64,000 nt of DNA from Holotrichia oblita (Eukaryota > Arthropoda > Insecta > Coleoptera > Scarabaeidae), in the NCBI GenBank assembly GCA_023690525.1, contig CM043019.1:28924225-28988224 (forward strand). Direction: 5' to 3'. The translations under genes and the position numbers were made by a program. Under the pieces are notes generated by a model, which did no database searches, was not told the origin of the DNA, and saw only the letters and a program-made list of their open reading frames with translations. Below are positions 54,612-64,000 of the stretch, piece by piece. The number at the start of each line of letters is the position of its first letter. Within the stretch, counting starts at the first letter, position 1.

Positions 54612-56764
54612 TTATGAGAATCTCAAAAGTAAGTACTTCATTTATATAGCTACATAGTCTCTAATGGCCACTTCAGTTCTGATGAAGATTTCATTCGCTT
54701 TGCCGCTAACTGCACTGTGTGTTTTAATATTCGTTTTTATAGCTGTTTACAAAACTCTAATCGCCACTCCTTTAAATTTTACTAGTTTCAGAATAATAGA
54801 CCATCAGATAGGGCACATTAATATATTTCGTTTGCTTCAAAACAATTAGTATTTTTTACGCCTGGCGCATCCACCGATATTATTTAAATTATACCAGCTG
54901 TGACCTTGTTTGCGATTTTTATGACAATTCATATGGTTATTTTGTTGTTTTAATCGAGCATACTAATTAGTTTAATTACACTATATACATTGGTCGAGCA
55001 AGGTATACATGATCTAGTTATGTAGATAGGCATTTATACATATATTTATGACATGCAAAATATGGGCAAGTTTTTCAGTTGAAGTCAAACAATTTTTAGT
55101 GCCTATTGACATACCGCTGAAAATGCTTGAAAAATTGTTCCGTGAGATGTTTCGGTGTATATGGAATGCTATATACTTCGTATATATCTTGTATTTCCTG
55201 GTAAGTCGTATTTTATTAAATGAATTGATGTATAAACAAACGCTGGTATATTTTCTCATATGCGTTATGCATAAAGGTTCTTAAAAAGATGTATTGTTAG
55301 TGGTTTATATCAATCTGAAATGAATGCAGCTTTCATGCTATATTTTGCTGTTTCTATATACCTAGCCCGTCTTCTGTTGTTGATAAATGCGTTCACTCTA
55401 AATTATTAAACGATGTCGCTCTTCCAGGAAATAAAATATGTCTCTATCTGCTTCATACATAGAATTTAGAATATAGTTGTGATGGGTAGTTGATTTGGGT
55501 AGTACGTCTTTTCCTGAAAATCGGATGTAATCAATAATATGTGCGAAGAGTATGTCTTCTATGAATTCTAAATTTATTAGCTAGAATTGACGATGAAAGG
55601 GAAATCCTTAAACCATTAACATTTTTGTTGTTAAAACATTAGCGTTTATGTCATATGATTATAATTAATTAATTACATAACTTTACGCATTACATATTTA
55701 ACATAAATAATAAATTTCCTGATAATATGTCTCTTTCAATATTACCGGTATGAAATTAAAGAATTTATTATCTTTGAAGTACATCGCTTTGTAAAACTAA
55801 CTTCAGTTTTTATCAAAGCCTACTTGAAGTTAATGCATAAGTAATAGGTTACTCGCTTAATTCGACTTAGTCTCTCTTATATCCGCAATAGACGTCTATA
55901 TTGTGCTTTTATATTAACTTTGCAGAATTACTGATGACATAAAATCTACGCTGGCGTATTGATTAAAGTTAAGCTTGTAATGTTCTTGTAGACGATTTGA
56001 TTCAAGTGTTTTTGACAAAGTATTGTCTGGATTTCTACCTAGATTTCCTAGGGCTTTTTTTTTACAGTTTGGTCGAACTTTTTGTTATAATTAGTTCTTA
56101 GCAAAGAAAGTTCTAGTCTGAAAAATGCGGAATTAATTAATTAGTTTAAATAAAAGGAAATGTATCGTTCGCTTAATTTATTTCGTTTTGTTTATCGCTA
56201 ATAATTTTAGGCAGAAATGCCCAACAATATTCCCCAAACATGTAAATAAGATTTTTCTTTCTAGAGGATATTTTTGTTTCAGATATACACTACTCTCAGA
56301 GTAGCTAATCTAAGTAATAAATTACCCAAGCAAAGCGCGATAATATATTAAACATTTATTTTTATCTCATGTTTTCGGTATACATTCCATACACGTTTAT
56401 TTCTCATAGTTTTGGGAATACGAGCCCCGTCTCATGTCAGTTGGGCCACCGTCTGATAAATATGTTTTTCGAGGCCTGCGAAAAAATAAGAAATACTATA
56501 TGCTTTATCGATACCCAAATGAATTAACATGATGTTTTTAATAATATGAATAATATAAAAATATAAATTTTTGTGTTCCGTTTTAGTCTTGAGCAGTAGG
56601 ATTACAAGTCTTTCAAATGTTTCCGTTTTTTCTCGTCCATTAAGTTGCTCTCATTTTAAATGAGTAGGTGGCTTTTAAAAAATGACGCCGAAGCTACTGT
56701 CGGTTAGTGCCAAATGCATTTTATATATTTGGTGGTTATTTTTGATATTTGTCTAATTTAAAAA
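54612..56764. other. AT-rich DNA, no confident gene
   Basis: A 61-codon frame at 54,664 (+) starts MATSVLMKISFALPLTALCV and is hydrophobic, but has no supporting context. Nothing else recognised. Confidence 0.35.
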
Positions 56765-57753
56765 ATGGGCAGAGGAAAAGTTATCGACGAAAAAATTCGA
56801 TCACTCATTGTTAAATTTTGTAATTCTGAAAAGCTAATTTTGAATTTGGAAATTTATTGGAATTATCACGAGACAGTGTCAGAAATATAGTTAAAAGTAT
56901 TAGGACTACAAATTCAATAGCTCCAAAGGCTAGAAATGTAGAAAAAAGTAAGATAACTGAAGGGCCAACATTGAGAATTATTGAAAAAAATCTTCATGCA
57001 AGTTATCTTGAGTTGAGTGTTATGTGGAGTGAAGCTATTAGAAGACGAATTTCCAGGACCACGCGTCACAGAGAGGCCCATAAATAGGGATATGGAACTT
57101 ATAAAATAAATTAATTGAATAAAAATGTGTGAACAAACTTTACTAAAATTTGAATTTTCATTTCAAGCAAAGCAAAAGCCACTTTTGACATTACAGCAAA
57201 AGAAAAATAGAATAAATTGGGAAAAAGAATATAACAATTGGACTCTCCAACAATGGGATGCAGTAGAGTGGAGTGATGAGTCCAGATTCGAAGTTTGTGT
57301 TGGAGACAGCAGAAGTCATGTTAGCCGAAGAAAACGCAAAGCATTTCATCCCGACTATCTTAAAAGAAAAGTAAAATTTCCTGTATCAATCAACTTCACT
57401 TTATTGACGGAATAGTGAACACAGACAAATATTGAAATGTTTTAGAAGAATCCCTTTTACCGATTATGGAAAGTCTCTTGACATCACCGCAAGATTTTGT
57501 CTTCCAAGAAAAAGCATTGAAATGGATGGAAAACTACGGGATAGTACTTTTGGGATGGGTTTCAAGTAGTCCTGATTTGTCTCCAATTGAAACTTTGAGA
57601 CGTGAGATGAAGAAGGCGCTCCGAAAACATCGCGCAAGATCAATCCCTGAATTAAAGCAAAAACTTTAAGAAATATGGGATTCTTTTACGCCGGAGATTT
57701 ACCAAAGCTCAGTCCTCACAATGCCACAAAAGCTTCAGAAAAGATGATGTGGT
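56765..57753 (+). pseudogene. Tc1-like (DD34E) transposase
   Basis: It starts MGRGKVIDEKIRSLIVKF, the first HTH, then SRDSVRNIVKSIRTTNSI. The core shows AVEWSDESRFEVCVGDSR (first Asp), RRKRKAFHPDYLKRKVKF, and SSSPDLSPIETLRREMKKAL, with the catalytic Glu in PIE. The second Asp is gone: FVFQE joins directly to KALKWMENYG where FQ.DNAP.H would stand, an apparent short deletion. The C-terminus (MPQKLQKR) follows. Several stops. Terminal repeats were not identified. Confidence 0.85.
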
Positions 57754-58079
57754 GTAATGTAGTTTTAGTCTCCTTTTGTGTCATATTTTTTTTGTTTTAA
57801 TTAATTAGTTTGATTGAATAGTTTTCTTTGTTATCACGTTTTTTTGTAGCTATAAGATTCTAAAATGTTGTTGAATTGATAAATAAAAGAAATTGCACCC
57901 ATTACTTATACATATATTTGTACTGTAGATCAAACAATTTATTTTATTCCGCGTCTTTTAACATAAGTCAAAAGAATGAAACGTCAAATTTTTAAAGTTA
58001 TGAAGTCATCAATAATGTTGAAATAGGAAGCTAGATTGTTTTTTTTTTAATTAACTAAACAGTCCTTTAAACCGAAACT
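57754..58079. other. no gene seen
   Basis: AT-rich; probably the 3' flank of the Tc1 copy. Confidence 0.3.
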
Positions 58080-58740
58080 ATTTCTTACAAGAATTATTCA
58101 AACTGTGTCCCGTTTACTATCTGACATAGACCAAGACGATGGTAGACCTGATTTACAGAGTTTTCGATTATCTACGGAGTTATACGAGTCATTTCATGTC
58201 TAAGTCGTTCCATTAAGTCTACTAAATTGTCTGGTCGGTTAACGTAGACCCGACTTTTTAAATGTCCCCACAGAAAAAAGTCAAGGGGGATCAGATCAGG
58301 TGACCTAGGTGGCCACTTCATTGGTCCACGTCTTCCAATCCACCTTCATTCAAACTGGTTATCCAGAAACCTTCGAACATTAAGATCATAATGTGGTGGT
58401 GCACCATCTATGTAATTGGAACCAAATACTGGGATCCAAGTTTTCCCTATTATTTGGATCCGGAAATGCCGCAATTAGATCCGGAAGCACTGCCATACGA
58501 AGATGTTCCAAATATCGCTCAGCTGTTAAATTCCCACGAAAGAAATAAGGACCAGGACCCCTGACGATTCCTACCCAAACATTAATTTTTTGGGGAGGCT
58601 GGGTGTGTTTTGTCTGAATCCAGTTGGGATTTTCCCAAGCCCAGTAGCGACAATTGTGTCGACTTACTGTACCACTTAAATAAAACGTTGCCTCGTCTGA
58701 AAATACTACACTATTAAGCAATATATACCTGCTACTGTAT
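58080..58740 (-). pseudogene. DD41D transposase, catalytic half
   Basis: The minus strand reads NSVVFSDEATFYLSGTVS (first Asp), KINVWVGIVRGPGPYFF, and after a frameshift YIDGAPPHYDL (second Asp) and WPPRSPDLIPLDFFLWGH (third). Forty-one residues separate the last two, counting one in-frame stop. The C-terminus continues NGTQFE.FL. The N-terminal HTH domains are missing upstream of 58,721. Frameshift and stop make it inactive. Confidence 0.85.
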
Positions 58741-60438
58741 GCCCACCTGACAAAAAACCTACATTTTTAGCACGGACCGACGAGGCATGACACTTTGACT
58801 GACAACATTTTTTATGTCAGTCAACGCAAACAATTTTAAAACCAATAGATATTGTACGTCTTTGTACAGATATTAATATTATGTTAGGAGTTTTAAAATA
58901 TCAATAAACAGTAACACACAACATTAAATTTAATTTAGTTCAACTTTCCTGTTATTGTTAATTAAATCGTTTATTTGCAGTATCAATTTTTTAACATTTC
59001 AAAAATTAAGAGAGTAATTTATAAAAGGAAAATTATTAATAGAATTGCAATTAGGGTAGAAATTGTTAAGCGTCATTAAAGCAAAATTATATTATACAGT
59101 AAAGAATACAAGTTTGGCAAAGCGATGTGTACTGCGAGGTCATCAGACACTTGGCAAAATCTTGCGATAGCAATAAACAGCTGTGTTGTTTTAAAATGTA
59201 TAACAAAATATTATCCAGCAAATAAAATGAACAATAATAAACTGGCGTTATGGTGATGTGTTTAGTGTTCTAAAAGTAGCTTTCTCGAAATGAATGAACT
59301 AATTGTAAGTAGTATATTTAGATGAGTGTATAATATATAAAATATAAATAAGTTTTATAAATCCTAAAATATTTTAAACTTAATTCCAGTAGAATCATCA
59401 TACCTGCTACTCCAACACTGAATCAGATTAAAGGAAAAATATTGTTTCCATTTTTCTTAGTCTATCTTAGAAACATCGAGATAAATATTCAGGTATTTCG
59501 ACTTCTATTTAATGACAGTCGCTTCGAGACATTAAAATCGTAATTTACTTCTGAAAAGCCGACATCAATCAGCAGTGAGAGCTATGAAACAAAGTCTCAC
59601 TTCTACAAACTTATTATTAATAAAACTAAACCCGCCCACGTTTTGCGTTTAGCATTTTAGTCTTCTATAATGTATTAGATTAGCTGACGGAGGATGAATG
59701 ACCCCAATTATTTACCACAAAATGTAGTACGCCATTAAAAGACCTACTTAAGAAAGGGAGGGTGAAACATAAGTGCCTTCCAGCAATAGTAAATCTCAGA
59801 TATAATCGTAAATAAAATTACTGTTTAAGATTTGCCATTAATCTTCTTAGTTTAATTAAAGATTTCCCGATACACCCCTATTAATACAATTGCAATTTTC
59901 CTCCGCACGATAAACCGCTTCATTTCACGATTCTCCAATAAAATTTGCGGGCGATTGTAATGGAGTTTCGAAAGTTCGATTTCATCCGAAGCACTTCATG
60001 CAGAGATAATGCAATATATGTGTAACTTTGTTTGAAAAAGATGGTATCCCAAATGGTATATTTTTTTGTATGAATAGTGTTTATACGTTTATGTCGTATA
60101 CGGTAGGAACCTATCCACGTTAAATGTGTTCTAATAAATTCTATAATCGTACTGTAGTCAACGTAGCTAGTTGCAACCTAATTTGCAAATTTGTTTTAAA
60201 AAATGTCAATGTCACATCGACATTTGAATTGTATGGTGCTTGAGGAAAATTATCGCTAATAAAGCTCTCTACAAAAAGAGCTATACTTGATTAGTAGTTC
60301 GAGTGTATCCAGACGGTTTTCCCGGTGTGGTCAAATTGGGATCTACAACCTAGTACGACTCAGGGAAAATTTAAAGCAATTTTTATACTCTTTACGATTT
60401 ACACATCCTTTTTGTGATGGTTTTGTGAACGAAAATAG
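58741..60438. other. AT-rich DNA, no gene seen
   Basis: An inverted pair (TTTGACTGACA / TGTCAGTCAA) around 58,795-58,826 forms a small hairpin. Nothing else recognised. Confidence 0.35.
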
Positions 60439-60565
60439 AAGTGCTCAAAACAACTCAGCAATATCTAATGGCAGCCTACTTGGAGCTTGCTTGGAGCAAG
60501 GCCTACTTGGATATAGCGGAAGCAATGACTTTAACGCCAGTGACTTCTACGGAGGTGCAGGCTGA
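60439..60565 (+). CDS. possible host exon, product unknown
   Basis: GTGAACGAAAATAG could serve as an acceptor; the following sequence is less AT-rich than its surroundings. In the frame compatible with the phase-2 donor at 4,755 it reads SAQNNSAISNGSLLGACLEQ, GLLGYSGSNDFNASDFYGG and then a stop at 60,565, or a weak GTGCAG donor. A second frame (60,441-60,683) is also open and reads QQYLMAAYLELAWSKAYLD, so the reading is ambiguous. Either could be right, or neither. Confidence 0.3.
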
Positions 60566-60683
60566 ACATATATCAACTGCATGTATTAGTAGAGGATTTA
60601 AATTAAGGATAAAACAAGATGGTAACTGGCCGAAAAATAGGAACCTTGAATTACAAATTAGTATAAAATCGAGTCGTATATAA

Positions 60684-62580
60684 ATATGTTATGAACCACT
60701 GAATACAGTCTGTAATTTGTTTTCTTATAATTTGAATTAAATGAAAGATTGCATGTGGACAACACTTATATGTATGTGTAGGAAATTGGCCAAGTTTACT
60801 TGTACGTATTTAACTTATTTCAAAGAATGTTGCAATAATTTTTGAACTATTCAACATCTTCTGGAAACTAACCTGAGATTTGATATAGCTACTAGTTAAC
60901 AATAATAATACATTTTCTACAAAACGTGTAAATTTTTAATGATAAAATTTATCTCGGATGGAGGAACCAATAAATAGCTGAAACGTGACTCTCCGAGAAA
61001 TGATCCAGCTTTCTCTCTCATACACCGTTCAATATTATATATTTGCCGTAAGACATTCAATCAATACTCGTAGCGTTTGCTTTCCTTTTGCATTACTATT
61101 TTATTCCACGTCAATAAATTGCACTTAAAGGGTGCCAAGTGCGGCTATGGACATCACACATTCCATTTACGTTCAGGAACGCAACCGTTGTATTGTAACT
61201 TGTAACAAAAGCATCTTACGATATATGGTGCAAGTGGAATGTGAAGCATAATAATGCTTATGTGTGTGATATGGTTATATTTAACGTTACATATCACATC
61301 AAAATTGCATACTAATTGTTGATATCCAATAGTTTTTAATTTTAATACTATTAGTTATTCAAATAATTATTGATTAAAGCAGTGGTCTACTTCGTCAGTT
61401 TTAGTCTTAATTTAGCATTAAATTGTCATGAGTATCTCATATATTTCTGCACCTCATGCACAGTAATAAGAGAACATGTGCTTCCTCTAAAGTCTGTTTG
61501 ACAAATGTACTTGCGTTCCATATAATCCACTGACAAATAGCTTGCTTTCCCTTAATGTACCGCACGGCGTGAAAAACGCGTTAGTTCTGCGCGTTTGAAA
61601 TCAATTTTGGTTTCGAGTAGGGTTTGGAAACTTGCTGATCTAATAGTACTTATTATATCTACTAGAACGTTATCGTATATGTATATAATTTAAAGTAGTA
61701 GCGATTTTTTTCAACTGGGAAGCTGTGAGAAAGTATTTTACTTTAATATATATCGGGTTGCCTATATTTTCCTATGCAAAATATTAAATTTGACTAAGCT
61801 TTATTTTCTTATGGGTGTCACAAAATTTCCTGCTACACAGAGGTATGAAATGCGCCTATTAGTAAAAAAAGACACTTTACAGACATGGACAAAATTCTAA
61901 TTTTTATATAGGTACATGATAGATATGTTTCAAATTATGAGATATACAAAACCGACATATATGACTGTACTATCAATTATAACAAAGCAATCATAATTTT
62001 AGTGTTTCAATTTTGTCAATATTAGATCGAATAGATAAGAAAAACTTAGAGAAATCATCATAAAAATTCCACAAACATGCAAATATTTCATGTTTCCATA
62101 AAAATATGTTTTTTTACTTCTGTACGTTTAATATAAAATATTATATTTTTCTTCATGATATTTTAACTGAAACTACTTTACAGTTAAGCATTTCAGTTAA
62201 TATTTTGAGACTGCTCCTTCGGTGTTAGATATTCGGTGTAGAAATGTACTCTAACAGCTGTTTGCCACTATATTATTTAGTTGTTCGATTTAATGATTCT
62301 AACGCTCTTCAAATTACTTCAGGATAGAAAAAAACGCCAATATTGAGCAAATTACGGTTTCTTTATTAATTTTTTATAGCTTTTGTGCTAGGTTTCACCC
62401 AACACAGATATTGTTTTTTCTAATTAACAACGTTAATATTAACATTATCATTAAATGGTTAATCAAAAAGAAAAAACTAGAATATACGTACCAGTCAGCA
62501 AGTAACAATAATAACCATATCTGTATATATAATGCAATTTTCCAACCGCCAATTAATTAAACATATTTTTATTTTTAAAA
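60684..62580. other. AT-rich DNA, no gene seen
   Basis: Nothing recognised. Confidence 0.35.
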
Positions 62581-62581
62581 A

Positions 62582-62664
62582 TATGTCGCCCGGAGGTGGA
62601 GTCGAACCACCAAGTATGGCTATCGCGGCCCACTCGCAACACCGTTGCGCTAACCGGCGACTCG
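62582..62664 (-). tRNA. tRNA-like sequence (pseudogene or SINE head)
   Basis: On the minus strand GTCGCCGGTTAGCGCAACGG gives an acceptor strand and A box. A five-pair stem TTGCG/CGCGA encloses a 7-nt loop AGTGGGC. GGTGGTTCGACTCCACC is a perfect T arm with B box, and CCGGGCGAC closes the acceptor. The anticodon loop lacks the usual U33 and has TGG at the anticodon position, so a working tRNA is doubtful. No terminal T-run was checked. Confidence 0.5.
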
Positions 62665-62668
62665 ACTT

Positions 62669-63584
62669 CTACTTATTGGCAGAGATTTTTATGGACAATT
62701 TAGAAAGAATAATTTTTGAAAATAGTACATTTTTTTGGTTCAGATACGTTGACGACATTTTGATATGATGCATCGGTACAAACAGACAATTGGATAATTT
62801 CTTTGAGTTTATTAATTCTATTAATCCCCATATTACAACAACAAATCCAACCTTATCCATATCAACATAAATTATTTACTACAATGAATCACATACGGAT
62901 ATAACTTTTCACAACAAATCCAACCATCCATATCAACATAAATTAGCAGCATGATCCATAGATTGATTAACACACCAATGTCCACTTCAGACTATAATAA
63001 GGAATATAACATTATTAAACTAATTGCCTATAAGAATGGATACATTAATTTCTAAGAGATTATTCAACAAAACGTTACAAGAAATTTATCCAGTTACAAA
63101 ACACACTACAATCAAAAAGTTTAGATCTATCACTTACTTAAAGGAGGACCAAGGAAAACTAACAAAATTACTTAGAAAACAAAATATTAATATTGCATAC
63201 AAATCAAACAATAACCTTGCAAAATACATCAAGAACAATAAAGGAAAAACTAATCACAGCAATAAATCGGGAGTCTATAAGTTAACTTGTTGTGCATGTA
63301 CTAAAGGATATATAGCTCAACCAGGAAGGGCGTTTAAAATACGGATCACTCATCATTACTCGGCTTACATTTACCAAAAAAATGATTCGACTTACGCGAA
63401 TCATTTGATAGATAATAATCACAGTTTTAATACAGATTTTGATATCCTTCATGTAGAAAATAAAAGTATTAAACTAGATTTACTAGAGACATTAGAAATT
63501 AATAAATATAAACATTCAGACAATTTATTAAACGATAAAGTGGACTTAAACTCATCACCATTGTTAAATATATTTAGTCAGTAA
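62669..63584 (+). pseudogene. Penelope-like element 3' half with GIY-YIG endonuclease
   Basis: The 5' part reads FWFRYVDDILI, the catalytic box of the PLE reverse transcriptase, then breaks with stops to about 63,010. A 186-codon open frame from 63,024 follows: NNLAKYIKNNKGK leads into the endonuclease with GVYKL at residues 83-87 and GYIAQPGR at 95-102 (family GIY...YIGQTGR), then FKIR and HLIDNNH. The usual Glu after the Arg is not obvious (RITHHYSAY). PLEs use this endonuclease to nick target DNA. The copy is 5'-truncated and inactive. Confidence 0.85.
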
Positions 63585-63738
63585 TACAGTTTCCCTAATT
63601 TCACACACAAAATCTGTTAGCAGTATATTTAGTTACACGTACTTTCGGTATAGACCCGACACTTTTAGATAACACGAAATCGTTCTTTATATGTATTTTA
63701 ATTCTTAGAATTCCTAACAACCACACACTATATATACG

Positions 63739-63765
63739 AAGCTACAGTGTAGCGAAACAGCTGTC
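63739..63765 (+). ncRNA. degenerate hammerhead-like motif in PLE tail
   Basis: GAAGCTACAGTGTAGCGAAACAG is within reach of the pattern: GCTAC/GTAGC is a perfect 5-bp stem II, then GAAAC, a short palindromic ACAGCTGT (stem III-like) and a GTC triplet. The CUGANGA box reads TACGAAG, so it is imperfect. It stands about 150 bp after the PLE stop codon. Confidence 0.35.
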
Positions 63766-63784
63766 GTTGTTATTAAATACAGTG

Positions 63785-64000
63785 TACATCTTAAACATTT
63801 GTTTGTTTAATTTCACATTTATATTTTATAAATTTACGTAAAATATAATGTAAGTACATCAAGCATTGGTTTACCGTATTGTTTATTAAGTTACCTATAC
63901 TCTGTTTTTTAATAAGAGGGACAAAACGCTTCAGCCCGCATCACATTAGGTAAATTTAATAACTGAAAATGTTGGCGGTAAATTTAAATGATAGATACCT
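63785..64000. other. AT-rich, no gene seen
   Basis: Nothing recognised to the end of the window. Confidence 0.3.

Noticed and set aside
55048..55284. 78-codon plus-strand frame with a mirrored minus-strand frame
   Set aside because: Both strands open by chance in AT-rich DNA; no motif.
1..64000. CRISPR arrays, operons, phage or plasmid features
   Set aside because: No regularly spaced direct repeats or bacterial gene organisation; the content is eukaryotic.

Overview
The window looks like AT-rich intergenic or intronic DNA from an insect, or at least an arthropod. The basis is the repeat content: Tc1/mariner copies in the DD34E, DD34D and DD41D groups, 5'-truncated non-LTR retrotransposons of the R1/LOA/I and jockey types, Penelope-like elements (PLEs), a PIF/Harbinger element with its MITE, and tRNA-derived SINEs. 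I see no bacterial gene organisation, operons, phage or CRISPR array. Species assignment is not possible from the sequence alone. A 500-base run of N at 18,065-18,564 is an assembly gap.

Host coding sequence is sparse. The best case is a pair of spliced exons on the + strand at 4,404-4,631 and 4,694-4,755, with good acceptor and donor sites and a continuous reading frame, from a protein I do not recognise. A possible downstream exon lies at 60,439-60,565, where the phase is compatible. Other unassigned coding-like stretches are a 113-codon ORF at 25,057-25,398 (-), two ORFs at 19,266-19,854 (-), and an acidic ORF next to the assembly gap.

Layout. 0-3.4 kb: mariner and Tc1 remnants and a 345-bp palindromic MITE touching a Tc1 end. 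4.4-4.8 kb: host exons. 4.9-11.1 kb: a dense nested cluster (mariner tails, a minisatellite array split by a SINE, a PLE tail, a fold-back element and a second SINE, then a mariner and a DD41D element). 13.5-15.7 kb: a rearranged DD41D copy holding the longest open transposase frame. 21.4-22.7 kb: a DD41D element with both TIRs and TA target duplication. 24.7-28.25 kb: a Tc1/mariner-type element with roughly 280-bp TIRs, itself invaded by three other sequences. 28.4-29.1 kb: another DD41D copy. 30-31 kb: a 420-bp direct duplication. 34.9-43.4 kb: Tc1 remnants, a Harbinger MITE, an inverted-repeat element with a hammerhead-like core, and an R1-like LINE with an 11-bp target duplication. 45.5-49.3 kb: jockey-like and RNase H-bearing LINE copies. 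51.7-53.8 kb: PLE reverse transcriptase and the Harbinger element. 54.3-54.6 kb: a tandem duplication. 56.8-58.7 kb: Tc1 and DD41D remnants. 62.6-63.8 kb: a tRNA-like sequence and a PLE 3' half with a GIY-YIG endonuclease.

Nothing here forms a pathway. The window records repeated waves of transposition, now mostly broken by stops, frameshifts and deletions. The most distinctive observations are the hammerhead-like cores linked to PLE-type sequences, the multiply nested 24.7-28.25 kb element with an unexplained ORF inside its TIR, the Harbinger/MITE pair, and at least six DD41D transposase remnants in 64 kb. All identifications come from reading motifs; no database search or folding was run.
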